Source of the DNA: Annona cherimola
Taxonomy: Eukaryota; Streptophyta; Magnoliopsida; Magnoliales; Annonaceae
Assembly (NCBI GenBank): GCA_030490835.1
Contig: CM059971.1
Coordinates: 76,526,224 to 76,590,223 of the forward strand
DNA length: 64,000 nt
Direction: 5' to 3'
The notes under the pieces were generated by a model that saw nothing but the letters and a program-made list of their open reading frames with translations, ran no database searches and had not been told where the DNA came from. The position numbers were made by a program, and so were the translations under genes. Position 1 is the stretch's first letter. Each line of letters starts with the position of its first letter. Of the stretch, positions 23,157-34,419 are shown one piece after another.

Positions 23157-23262
23157 GTTTTCACCTTTGTGCATCCAGATTTCTCAACTGAGAAAAGCAA
23201 TCAGCGGTATGCAAAGTTGCAGTTTGAGGTACCTGGTGATACTGGATCTGCCGTGGTTCATG
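23157..23262 (+). pseudogene. Exon-like fragment of unknown gene
   Basis: A polypyrimidine tract and CTGTAG/G acceptor precede an open 35-codon stretch beginning [20 protein letters not shown], which ends at a GTGTGT donor. It reads like a real exon in the same strand and style as its neighbours, but I do not recognise the protein. It does not match the PRP8 region that follows, so it may be a sixth source gene. Confidence 0.45.
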
Positions 23263-23343
23263 GTGTGTCATTACAGCCCTTGAGCTCTTTTGAGATGATT
23301 GTCATCATTATACTGTTTCTTGCAGCAATGAACACTGTCTGTA

Positions 23344-23471
23344 GTAAACCTTGGGAGAAGTGTCTTCTGGGACATGAAGAACCGGCTTCCTCGAAGTATT
23401 ACAACACTTGAGTGGGAGAACAGTTTTGTTTCAGTTTATAGCAAGGATAATCCCAATCTGCTATTCAGCAT
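23344..23471 (+). pseudogene. PRP8 fragment, exon from the middle of the protein
   Basis: In the frame starting GTAAACCTTGGG the sequence reads [20 protein letters not shown] then [21 protein letters not shown]. This is a hallmark of PRP8 far downstream of the exons at 20946-21831. A donor (CAT/GTATGT) follows. Bases just upstream are altered relative to the family MKHDVNLGR, so the exon is damaged at its 5' end. Many intervening PRP8 exons are absent, so this is either an internal deletion or a separate capture. Confidence 0.85.
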
Positions 23472-23492
23472 GTATGTATATTTTGCTTCATT

Positions 23493-23650
23493 TTTATAAT
23501 GTGGTTTCACTTCATGCCTGAAGATTCTTAAATCTTCTTTTAAATTCACAACCATACCAGAGAGCTAACGACATCTTATAATGTGGTTTTACTTCATGCC
23601 TGAAGATAAAATCTTATTTTAAGTCTACAACCATGCAATGGGGCTAATGA
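23493..23650. repeat. Tandem duplication, about 82-bp period
   Basis: ATAATGTGGTTTCACTTCATG with GCCTGAAGAT following occurs at about 23496 and again near 23578, with similar downstream sequence (ACAACCAT). Confidence 0.75.
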
Positions 23651-24132
23651 CTTCTAAGGACGAAGATTGCAAGCATAATTGGTAAATCATTAACCATATT
23701 AGAACACTAGCTTTAAATTCATATGTATTATAGAGAAGGAATTAATTTATCAATCTCTCCAATTCTATCAAGTCAGCAGTTGTTCTTTTAGACCAACTTC
23801 TATTAGAAGTTTCTTCACCATTTCTAATGAGAAGAATTGACATCTGCCTCTTTCCCCTCATGGCATTTAGTTGTCTCTTAATATCAACTACTTTACACTA
23901 GAAAGCTGGAAGAAATCCAATCTCTCTCTCTCCTCTCTCTCTCGTATTGTGGTTATAATTAAACTTTCAAATATTTAACATGATAGTACAGCCAACTAAG
24001 ATCATTAAGAATAAGCCGGTATTCTGATTTTAAATAATGGGACGCAAACTGGAATTTTTCATGGTGCTTCTCTGTTTCATTTTTCTTTCATCAACCAGTT
24101 TTTGTGTTAATTTATTTTGCTATTCCAACCAG

Positions 24133-24883
24133 AGAAACCACGTTTCACTAAGAAGCAGACCCTTTTCTTCCTTTCAGATTTTGCAGACGACTTCCCAGTG
24201 TCAATGCAGGTTTGTTAATGGTTGCTGCATTTCCAAATTGTGGCTCTGTCGAGCTGTTAATGACTTGTTTCTGTGACCTGCAGATATCACACAAGTACAG
24301 GCTGATATTTGTGATCACAAAGTTTGGGTTGTTATTTGTCTATGATCTTGAGACGGCTTCTGCAATTTACAGAAATCAAATTAGTCCATATCCCATATTT
24401 TTGACTGCAGAAGCATCATCTGTGAGCGGTTTTTATGCTATAAACAGAAGGGGACAGGTTTTGCTTGCCACTGTCAATGAAGCAACGATTGTGCCTTTTG
24501 TTCATGGTCGGGTATGGAGCATGTGTGATATTCTTATGTTGAACTTGATGATTGTATACAAAAACTCTTACATTCTGCTATTTTACAGTTAAACAATTTG
24601 GAACTGGCTGTTAGCCTTGCAAAGAGGGGAAGTCTTCCAGGAGCTGAGAATTTGGTGAGATAAGGATGCATGCTGGGTTTTATGCTTCTTGCTTGTTGGA
24701 TGGCATTTCGAATATTTGCTGCAGAAGTCTGATTTCTTGTTCAACACAAAAAATGGGTCTATCGCCTACTTCTAAAGTATAAATGTTCATTTGTTTGTTG
24801 AATACATGGAAGTTAATCTGGAATCATTGGTAATGCAGGTTGTTCAATGATTCCAAGAATTGTTTGCTCAAATGAAGTACAAG
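24133..24883 (+). pseudogene. Clathrin heavy chain fragment (end of N-terminal propeller)
   Basis: Clathrin heavy chain forms the triskelion coat of endocytic and trans-Golgi vesicles. Exon-like blocks are 24133-24210 ([16 protein letters not shown], then [10 protein letters not shown], with a one-base frame break), 24284-24510 ([20 protein letters not shown] through [19 protein letters not shown]), 24589-24654 ([20 protein letters not shown]) and 24839-24883 (VVQ, then TGA where the family has Arg, then FQELFAQMKYK). Together they cover the last blades of the beta-propeller and the start of the linker, roughly one tenth of the protein. Introns are retained with GT/AG borders. The last block runs straight into NAP1 sequence. 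Confidence 0.92.
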
Positions 24884-25035
24884 TGATTCCAAGAATTGTT
24901 TCATGGTTCATAAGTGAAGATGTATAGGGTGAGGACTTTGATGAGGTAGAGGGGGACGACGATGACGATAACGATGATGAGGAAGAAGGGGATGAGGAGG
25001 ATGAAGATGTTAAGGACGATGAAATTTTTATATAG
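24883..25035 (+). pseudogene. NAP1-type histone chaperone fragment (acidic tail)
   Basis: The frame from 24883 reads VIPRIVSWFISEDV, a TAG, then GEDFDEVEG followed by a long Asp/Glu run that ends at a TAG at 25033. Plant nucleosome assembly protein 1 has VIPxAVSWFTGEAxQGEDF followed by an acidic tail, so order and spacing agree. It starts within the last clathrin codon without an intron, an exact chimeric joint. A short homology (GATTCCAAGAATTGTTT) occurs on both sides of the joint, at 24849 and 24886. Confidence 0.75.
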
Positions 25036-28000
25036 TTGTTTAAGAGGCATGCACATATTGATCGTATGGTTTCAGCTGTAAACTTTTAACTACCATTTCA
25101 ATGAACAACTTATATACTTTTTAATTATCTTGTTGTAAGAGAATGATCTCATGTTAATAATGTTGTGGAAATATCCATTCAATTAATTCGTAATGTTTAT
25201 CCTAAGGTCCGTTGTCATACGGAAAGCTGGAAACAAGTTTGAATTTAAGACTTAATGAGAATTACCTAGAAAGGACATGATTTACAGGGTTGCATGTATA
25301 TGTGGTGTTCCAGCGGAAATGATGTTGTTGCAGTCGTAAATTTATAACGTAAAGGCTTGTTTTGAAATTTGACGGTGTTCCAGGTATGACAAATGAACAT
25401 GATTTGATATTAGCATAGAAATTGTGAGGTACCCTTACCATGTGCAATGCAACGTACTTAATGAATATAGATTTCTAATGATCAGATGTTGAAATGGTAG
25501 ACACCCGTAGAATTAATTGATTCTTCCTAAGATAATGGTTAAATTGTATATCACTTGGGCGACAACAGTTTAGGAGATGGGGGATTTGCATATTATTACC
25601 CATTTCAGAAACATGAGGCAGTAATAGGGAAGTTCCCTGGAGTGGGAGACTTGAAACTCTCCAATATCTCATATGCATGTCTACGAGCACCATTTGAATT
25701 CTCATAACCAAGAAAAGTTAAAACGCACTTGCTTGCTGAAAAGGGATTGATTACATGAGAAAACCAATACGCCGAAGCCCAAGGCTTGCTCCTTTCAGCT
25801 GACAACCCTTTCTGCCACTTACAAGCCGTGTATAACAAGCAGCTTATGTACATTAAAGATTCTTACAAATATTTTCCCAATTTATCAATACTTTTAAGCA
25901 TAATTGGTGTGTTGTAGTTTCTACAACTTCACCTGTGCACAAAAATTAATTGCCTAGAACTTGTATACTTATATATATTGAACAATGAATCCAAAAGATT
26001 GAATTGGATTTCATACGTGTGCCTAGAAAATGAGCATTTCCTTCCTTGTTTCATTTTTATTGATTATCTTCAAACACAAATTAATGGCAGATGGCCACAA
26101 CCGAGAGCTTCTTCATGACATTAGGGTACGGGTCTCCTCCAAAGTTTTCTGGAGTCACACCCACAGAGCACCATTGCTGTTCGATGTAGTTTTGCAAGAA
26201 GACACTTTGTGTTAAATTCATTTCCATACAATCAAGTAGACTTTAGATAGTTTGTGGACAATGAAGCACAATTATAAAAGAAATTTAAAACTTAATATTT
26301 GAAATAAGTACATAGAAAAGTTCACACCATTCATTTGAAGATATGATTTTTAAAATCATTATATGGAGAACGCTTGTATAATATATTTAGAATTTAAATT
26401 TTAAAATTTTTAGATGAAAAATTATTCTACAAAATTTCTAAGTCTAAATATTAAATTAATTTGAAGAAGAACATTTTTATAGCAAAATTAAAACCGTAAA
26501 TTTTACATTAAATACAATAAGAACATTTATATAATGTATTTAAATATATAAATCTCAAACTAATTATGTGGAGAATGATGCTATAAAATTTTTCTGAATT
26601 ATTACAATAAATTTATCATCGCAAATTATAACTATTTTTGTGATAAATAATTTAAATTCAACATTACATAAAATTCTCACCTAATTTTTATACAAATTCT
26701 TTACTTTTTGAGGTAATGGTACGAGGTGACAAATAAAATTTATGCCGTTAATTTATTTTTTGATTTGTTTCATTTATTTACTTTTATTCCGTTGTAAATT
26801 CGTGACGTTAATTTATTCTTTACTTTATGTTCATTTATTCACTTTTATGTCGTTGTAAATTTTATATGATTTAAACAAAAAAGTAAATAAATCAAAGTAA
26901 ATCATTTTCAATAAAAGTAAATCGTAAATGAATGAAAAAGTAAATAACGGGTAGTCTCAAAATTTACAATTTTTCTAGTCAACCAAAGTAAATTGTTTAA
27001 AATTTGTGCAATTTTATTCTAAGTTTAATAGTACGAGATAATAAATTATTGTAAATCATAGGAGACACAAAAAAGGTAACAACGTTCATTAATTTACTTT
27101 TTTAAGACCACCTATTACAAATTAAATTCCTCTTATGAGAAATAATAAAAATCAATGATACTTATAAATAATCACAAAAGTATTATAGTATTTGTTCATT
27201 TTTAGTCACAATATGGTGTTAAAAAAATAGGTGCATAATGAGCATGGGGACGGGTTTTATGCTAACTATAATTAATATACGTGACTATTATATTATAAAA
27301 ATTTATAACATATACAAATTTCTACCTTTTCAGTAAATAAAAGTGTAAATAATTATTATTGATTTATTAAATATATTAATTAGATAAAGGATTCAATTAT
27401 TGAATTTATTTAAAATTTAATAAGAATCTATATTTTATTATTTAATATTATTAGTATCTTTCATATTACATTTACGGATAATATATTTCATATAAATTTT
27501 ATGAACAATCTATAAAATTCATCAAATCCATTATATCAGTACATTACAAATTGATTACTCTATAAAATTCATAAATCATGTATATATTAATTTACGATTT
27601 TGCATAATTCTTGTAAAATTTGTATTGTCTATCTAATTGGTGAACATGAAATGTTATCAATCTTATTTTAGCTGTTAAAACTGTATAACTGGTTTATCTT
27701 ATCAAACGAATATGTATCAAAATCATATAATCTATAAAACTCATAAACTGTATAAAATTTATCAATTGCATATGCGTTGTATCCGTGATACTCGAATAAC
27801 CTGTAAAATTTATTTCATTGGAAAAATGAATATAAGATTACTAGTGGAACACATCATTTCCATGAATTTCATAAAAACTGTAAAATCTGTAAAATCTGTA
27901 ACAACGGTCAAACAAGCTAAATTATATTAGTCGTTCAAATTTATTTCTTTAAATAAAACTATTCTTAATTTTATAATTTCAATCCTACATTACAGATTAT

Positions 28001-28470
28001 AATTTGGAATGAATATAATTCAATTTAACATTATGGATTACTCATCATTTATAGTAATTTATTAAAATCATATGAATAACCATAAAAATACATGCACCTT
28101 AAAGTACTGTAATTTATTTCACCTACCCATACTCACACTTTACCCACAATTCTACTCTCATGCTATGAAATTACCTTTTTACCCTCATTTGCATTTTATG
28201 CAAAAGTAAAAACGTTTGCACTTGAACCTTTCCCCTCTAATATTTATATTAGGGAGATAAAACTCTCAAACCGTGAAAACTTGCACCCAAGTGGGATATA
28301 ATAGAACCTGTACGCTCCATTGGGATCCGGGCGACAGGATTCAAAGTTAGCAACTCTCGAAATTAAGACTGCTGTCTTGCCACGACCGCAAACGCGCAAT
28401 GGCATTTTCGCTTTATCTTTATTATATTGTATAAGGTATCAACGCATCTGAATGAATGGAAATTTTAATG
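25036..28470. other. AT-rich noncoding DNA, no gene seen
   Basis: Up to about 25200 it may be the 3' UTR of the NAP1 fragment. From 26200 on it is very AT-rich with many short repeats of TGTAAAATCTG/TATAAAATTCAT type near 27500-27900. No exon, RNA gene or element end was recognised. Confidence 0.4.
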
Positions 28471-29893
28471 CATTCGGGTACAAAACTCAATTTTAATTTT
28501 TTTGATTTTTTATAAAATTATTAATTCAGGTGTATTTAATCTATAAATTAAATTTTACCTTTTTTATAATGATTTTTAAAAAATAAAGTTATTTTATTTA
28601 TTTAAGTTAAACATACTGTAGCACCCGCCGTGAGCGCTACGATGGGCTCAGAATGGTTTCCCGGGCCTTAGAAATGTGGATCGTGTTGGACTGCAACGTG
28701 GGCTTAGATTTCCTGCATTCACATGGGGTAAAACGCGTTAGGCTTCATATTTTTTAGAAAAGTTGGCATATGGGTGTTTTCTTGCGGGTTCGGCAGCATA
28801 ACGGCTAAGACGGGGCTTTCCGTACACGGGTCAAGTCACAAATCCGGCAGCATAACGGCAGCGTATTATGCTGGGATCCGTGGACCCGCGTGCGCCCGCC
28901 TTGCCGGGGCGTTAACTCAAACATGCACGCAAAAATAAAGAAAATGGAGTTGCCACTGATCTTTAAAGGGAGATCAGCCCCTGTTTAATGAAATAAGGCA
29001 CTAGTTGTACAGAGATCGGGTTCCGGCCTACGGATTGAAGCAAATATGGAGAAATCTGCCAACCCGAGGCGGTTTACACGGCGTGAAAGGGAGAAAATAA
29101 AAAGATTTAAGAGAACGGGAGAGATGGAAAGGGGAAAATGAGAAGAGAGGCTTGTTGCTTGGAGAGCGTGAAAACCGAGACATCGGGGTGTTGCTGCAGA
29201 CTCCCGTCCTCCCCTCTGGGATGCCTCTCCTCAAGTGTCTTGAATGGGAGGGGAGCTCCTCCTTTTATAGATGTTGGAGTGGGCTTTGGGCTCTCTTGAG
29301 GTCATGGACTTGGTTCATGGGCTTGGACTTCTTTGAAGAGTTGGACTTGGTCCATGGGCTTGGGCTTCTTTGAAGAGTTGGACTTGGTCCACATACTTGA
29401 GCTTGGGTTGAGATCGTGGGCCTTGGGCCACTTGAAGGGTTTTGGACTTGGTTCATATGCTTGGGTTTGGTGGACTTGAGCTTGGCTAAGCCCGTTGTTG
29501 TTGGGTGGGCCGTTGTCGAGGCCCAAAGTTGTAGAGAAGCCTGCTTCTGAGGCTTAGTGGGCTAGAGCTTGGCTAAACCCGTTTGTTGTGTCTGGCGGGC
29601 TGCTTTATGGAGCCCGTTGAGGTGGCCTGTAGGAGCTTCGCTCTTTGTGGGCCGGATCTAGTTTGTTGAAAAGCCTGCTTCGAGGCTTGGTGGAGCTTCG
29701 CTCCCGTGAGCTTAGTTTGGAAACGCCTGTTTAGCTTGCTTGAACCTCCTTTTGCCTTGAATTTGTTTGGGTTTGGGGCCATTTCCATTTTATCCATTTT
29801 TGGGCCCAAAGGTGGTGTGTCAACACATACCTAAATTAACACTTTTATTAAAAAATTTAAAAAATTCAAAAAATGTGTTTTACATGCGGATGC
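28471..29893. mobile_element. Palindromic MITE split by a solo LTR
   Basis: 28471-28616 (starting GCATTCGGGTACAAAAC) and 29826-29893 (ending GTTTTACATGCGGATGC) form two arms in inverted orientation, once the LTR between them is set aside. The interior (GGTGTATTTAATCTATAAA) resembles the palindromic MITEs at 11158, 61490 and 62480. AAATTTTAAT lies just outside on each side, a likely target duplication. Confidence 0.55.
28617..29825 (-). mobile_element. Solo LTR of the Tat-type Gypsy family
   Basis: This 1209-bp block is the reverse complement of the LTRs at 31173 and 41729. On this strand it begins TGTAGCACCCGCCG and ends GTGTGTCAACA. It is flanked by CATAC at 28612-28616 and 29826-29830. No internal element sequence is attached, so the two LTRs of a former element recombined. 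It contains a small internal tandem repeat (GGACTTGGTYCATGGGCTTG near 29310-29400) absent from the other two copies, which explains the extra length. Confidence 0.92.
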
Positions 29894-29919
29894 GCTAAAA
29901 TTTTAATACATTCATGTCC

Positions 29920-30385
29920 GTTAAAAGGAAATTCTATCATATTACTTTTTAGAAATGTCATCTTTTTAACTTTTGGACTTCCCTCACCCGCGTCACGTTA
30001 CCAAAAAGGGTACCTTGTAATCCAATAGCGGTGTCGATTAACGTGCGCAATCTTCTTTAGTTTTCGCTCGTAGGCCAAAATAAAAAAAAAGAGCAACGTG
30101 CACGGCAAAACACAGCGCCACTGAGGCAACATTGTAATAAGATGATGCAAATATATCTTAATCTAAAAATATTATAACAGTGTCTCATAAAAAAAATTAT
30201 AGTAGTGCGGGGATTGTCCATGGCCTAAAATTTCCCACATCGCTTGCTGGCGTAAATTTCAAGGAGAACGCATGCCACGGGAGGTGACATTTGCAAATAG
30301 TGGTCATGGTCCGGCAACGTAGCTGATGTTATCTTCTTTCACATTACGATTCACGAGGAGATGACCGAGATATTATATATATATA
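29920..30385. other. Noncoding, nothing recognised
   Basis: Mixed sequence with an AT dinucleotide run at 30371-30388. No gene seen. Confidence 0.4.
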
Positions 30386-30391
30386 TATGAG

Positions 30392-30705
30392 ATATGCTGC
30401 ACAACTGAAATGGGCCCCGCCTGATCCTGAAATCATAATCTACTCCACCAATTGTATTTAGAATAATGTATTCTATTAACATACCAATTTTCATCCCAAT
30501 CGGATATGTATATGGCCCCCCGTCTGAAAATCGTATAAATCCAACGTAATAAAATAGTTTGATGTAAATAACAACTTTAAAGTATCTGATTGGGACGAAA
30601 ATTGGTATGATAATAGAATACATTATTCTAAATACAATGGGTGGAGTAGATTACGATTTCATGATCATGCGGGGCACATTTTTGAGCAACTGCACCGCTG
30701 TTCTG
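30392..30705. mobile_element. Fold-back element, about 110-bp arms
   Basis: The left arm (GGGCCCCGCCTGATCCTGAA ... CCAATTTTCATCCCAATCGG) reappears in reverse complement at 30580-30700 with few changes, around a central loop of roughly 90 bp. TA-rich DNA flanks both sides. No coding potential. Exact ends and target duplication are not clear. Confidence 0.7.
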
Positions 30706-31172
30706 GTGCAGTGACGCTGCACCGGAACAGCTCTCTCTATATACATATATTTTAAAAAAGATTGTTTAAGAGAACCATTCCTTCGGTATGACAGGGAACA
30801 AACTTATACGCATTTGAAATCAGGCAGATAGCTAGGGTTGCGAGCTTAGTTTTTTAAAAATCGATGCAATTAGTTCGTGAATTATCTTATTTAAGTCCTC
30901 TTAGAGTGTATTTGTCAACGAGTATAAACTATTAAGTCAAAATTTTCGATCTAAAATTTTTCACTTTTTATAAGTACTGTATTTTTTAATCATTTTCACA
31001 CTTTCCTAGACAACTATCCTACTTTTCAATCATTTCTATACAATTATTTATAAAACTAACCTATCTAGTTTAATATTATTCTCTTTAATTCCCATCATTA
31101 CTTCTATTAATCACATTATTTGACAACCTTTACTTTTCAAAATTTTTTATCAAAGGTTTTAGGGTAATTTAC

Positions 31173-32284
31173 TGTTGACACCCCACTTTTAGGCCCAAAA
31201 ATGGGTAAAATGGAAAAAGTCCCAAACCCAAACAAATTCAAGGCAAAAGGAGGTTCAAGCAAGCTAAGCAGGCCCTCCCGCACTCAACCCCCAGGAGCGA
31301 AGCTCCACCAAGCCTCGAAGCAGGCTTTTCAACAACCAGATTCGGCCCATAAAGAGCGAAGCTCCTACAGGCCACCTCAACGGGCTCCACAATGCAGCCC
31401 AGACTCAACAAATGGGCTTAGCCAAGCTCTAGCCCACCAAATCCAGCCTACCAAGCCTCAGAAGCAGGCTTCTCCACCTCAACGGGCTCCACAACAGCCC
31501 TCCTAAAAAAAACAATGGGCTTAGCCAAGCTCTAGCCCACCAAGCCAATGGACCAAGTCCAACTCTTCAAGAAGCCCAAGCTCATGGACCAAGTCCATGA
31601 CCTCAAGAAAGTCCAAAGCCCACTCCTACATCTATAAAAGGAGGAGCCCCCCTCTCATTCAAGGACACTTGAGGAGAGGCATCCCAGAGGGAAGGACGGG
31701 AGTCTACAGCAACGCCCCGGCATCCCGGTTTTCACACCCTCCAAGCAACGAGCCTCTCTTCCTATTTTCCCCTTTCCGTATCTCCCGTTCTCTTAAATCT
31801 TTTTACCTCCTCTTTTTCACGCCGTGTAAACCGCCTCGGGTTGGCAGATTTCTCCATATTTGCTTCAACCCGTAGGCCGGAACCCACACTCTGTATTACT
31901 AGTGCCTTATTTCTTCAAATAGGGACTGATCTCCCTTTAAAGATTAGTGACGACTTCATTTTCTTTATTTTTGTGTGTGTTTTAGTTGACGCCCCGGCAA
32001 GGTGGGTGCACGCGGGTCCGCGGATTCCAGCATAATACGCTGCCGTTATGCTGCCGAATTTGTGACTTGACCCGTGTACGGAAAGCCCCGTCTTTGCCGT
32101 TATGCTGCCGAAATCACGAGAAAATACCCACACGCCAACTTTCCTAAAAGATATGAAGCCTAATGCGTTTTACCCCATGTGAATGCAGGAAATCTAAGCC
32201 CACGTTGCTTTTCAACACGATCCAAATTTTTAAGGCTCGGGAAACCATTCTGAGCCCACCGTAGTGTTCCCGGCGGGTGCTACA
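31173..32284 (+). repeat. 5' LTR of the Tat element
   Basis: Contains a promoter-like TATA sequence (TCTATAAAAG at 31631) in the middle, the likely start of the element RNA. It ends GGGTGCTACA right before the primer binding site. Confidence 0.93.
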
Positions 32285-32287
32285 GCT

Positions 32288-32305
32288 TGGCGACTCCGCT
32301 GGGGA
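32288..32305 (+). promoter_or_regulatory. Primer binding site, tRNA-Arg type
   Basis: TGGCGACTCCGCTGGGGA starts three bases after the LTR. From memory of plant tRNA 3' ends it is complementary to a tRNA-Arg, the primer usually reported for Tat/Ogre elements. Confidence 0.8.
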
Positions 32306-32647
32306 TGGCGTTGCAGGTCTACATCGGCGCAAGGGGGCCAGAATCTGAAAGATCGGAGCTTCCCCCTTGCTGAACAGCGAGTTCCAGAGGGATTTCCGTC
32401 TTCCGGCAGTGAGTTTCTGAAGTTTTTGCCCAAATCACGCAGAAACCTGAAAAGTTTTTAGGTCCAGAGGCATCCAGCTCCCAAACAGCAAAGAACTCGT
32501 GAAGAACTATCGGATACCGCCTTGTGACTGTCAAGGCACCTAAAATGAGCCAAAAGGAACACCTTCCGGCAGGAATGAGACCGGTTAACGCTAAGTAAAA
32601 ATCCGGCATAAAAATCACTTCTTTTTCATAACCTGAGTGTTTTCTGG

Positions 32648-32830
32648 TCACGCTTCCAGAAACGCTTCAAGCGAGCTGGTCTTCCTTCCAGAAACTCTTC
32701 AAGCGAACTGGTCATTCTTCTAGACACGCTTCAAGAGAACTGGTCCTTCTTCTAGACACGCTTCAAGAGAACTGGTCCTTCTCTAGACACACTTCACGCG
32801 AACTGGTTACTTTTCCAGAGACGCCTCAGG
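32648..32830 (+). repeat. Minisatellite in the Tat leader, about 40-bp unit, five copies
   Basis: The phrase TTCYAGAAACGCTTCAAGCG followed by AACTGGTC repeats about five times with small changes and slightly varying unit length, between the primer binding site and gag. Confidence 0.8.
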
Positions 32831-33040
32831 CAAACCCGAACCCGTGGACCTCGAACATTTTCACGCGTGGAACTTAAAATAAATAAAATCTGCGAAATAA
32901 AAACAACACACAAAAGAACCTGGACTCGCAAGCATCCATCCAAAGGTTAATTTTCTGCATTATCTGTCTACAAGTACTAATATCTTTTTTATTGATTACT
33001 CAGGTTCTTCACCATAACTCGGGGGCAAAGCAAATCAATC

Positions 33041-34059
33041 GTGGATCGAAGCCCCGTAATTACCAGATCAAGAGCAGCTAGGATGGAGTCCGAACAATCC
33101 TCACACCATAAAGATCGAGATCACCAGTTTAAGCAGTCCATTGAAGCCTACATGGCGGCAATGGACAAGAGGATGCAAAAGCTAGAGGAAGTCCTGTCAA
33201 ACATGGGACAACCTCTTATAGGCGGTCAGAGCACGGCTACACCACCATTTTGTTCACAAAACCCGAATCCGGAGCAAGACGGTGGACCCTAACCATCTTC
33301 CCACAAATCTCGGATTCCAGAGCAAAATGGTGGACCTCAACATCCTCCCACAAATCTCGGAACGATCACTACAAAGAAGAGGAGTTGGTCTTAGAACAAG
33401 GCCGTAATGAAATTCAAGACCTCAAGAACCAACTCCAAAATCAACTAAAAGAAATGGAGGAGCGAATCCGACAACATCAAGGGGAGGGCCTACCCTCGGC
33501 TAAAATCGAAGACCTATGCCCGTTCCTCGACACCAAGCTACCCGAGAAGTTTGAGATACCGGCTTTACCCGCATATGAAGGAGATTCATGCCCGATGGCT
33601 CATCTCAAGGCCTTTTGCGGCATCCTATACCCTTTGGTGAAAAGCGAAGAAGTCTTGATAAGGCTATTCCAACATAGCCTAAAGAAGGACGCCTTGGAGT
33701 GGTACATATCGTTGGATTGCCGGTTGATTAAAATATGGGAACAATTCTCTTTGGCTTTCATGGACCGCTTCTCATACAAGTTGAACATGGCTCCTAAACG
33801 GGCCAACCTCGAAGCACTAAAGCAAAAAGGGGACGAAACGTTCTCTGAGTACATTGCTAGATGGCGGGCATTGGCGGCAAAAATGAAGAGCCCGTTGCCT
33901 TTGGACGAGCAAATCTCCATCATCATCAACTCTGCACACCCGAGCATCTCGGGTTACCTCATCTCTCACCCCTACGTCAACTTCACTCAACTTCTCCAAG
34001 CCGGGGACCAAGTGGAGGCGGGAATCAAACATGGCACCATCTCTCCATGGCCTTACTAG
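33041..34059 (+). pseudogene. Tat gag protein, frameshifted
   Basis: Gag forms the virus-like particle. The first frame (33041-33292) starts MDRSPVITRSRAARM and has a short charged helix. A second frame (33250-34059) gives the capsid core: EKFEIPALPAYEGDSCPMAHLK, YPLVKSEEVLIRLFQHSL, KDALEWYISL, FMDRFSYKLNM and ETFSEYIARWRALAAKM. This is the order of the retrotransposon gag family (Pfam Retrotrans_gag). The frames overlap by about 40 bp, so a small indel separates them. A second frame change after VEAGIKHGTI leaves the zinc knuckle in another frame. Confidence 0.88.
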
Positions 34060-34212
34060 GGGAACACAACTCGAAGGAAGCAAGAACCAAAAAATGGTAA
34101 TTCCTCGAAGACTCTGGACGTAAACGCCATAGACATCACCCCCAAGCCTTTTCAAAGAAAAATATACAGAGATTTTACACCTCTCGCCCAGTCCTACACC
34201 GACATCCTCAAC

Positions 34213-34419
34213 ATGCTCATCCAAAAGAATATGCTTACACCTCTAGTTCCAAAACCTTCACCTAATCCCCTTCCCAAAAATTACCGAGAAAATGAGTTCT
34301 GCGCCTATCACCAAGGGAGAGGCCACACCACCGAAAAATGTTTTACCCTCAAACATGTCATCCAAGACTTAATAGATGAGGGAAAAATTAAAATTTCATC
34401 AACTCTCATGAGGATGTGA
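34213..34419 (+). pseudogene. Tat gag, nucleocapsid-like zinc knuckle
   Basis: The 68-codon frame holds CAYHQGRGHTTEKC, a C-x2-H-x4-H-x4-C variant of the CCHC knuckle that is usual in this lineage, followed by FTLKHVIQDLIDEGKI. It belongs to the gag C-terminus and is separated from the core by a frame change near 34060-34210. Confidence 0.8.

Noticed and set aside
25200..26300. Helitron 3' end after the gene-fragment cluster
   Set aside because: I looked for a hairpin followed by CTRR and found no convincing candidate, so I did not call a Helitron.
29028..29526. Open frames with repeated Gln/Pro/Lys-rich phrases
   Set aside because: They lie in the solo Tat LTR and come from its internal tandem repeat.
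32640..32830. CRISPR-like repeat array
   Set aside because: Repeats are contiguous and variable without spacers, and lie in the leader of a plant retrotransposon.
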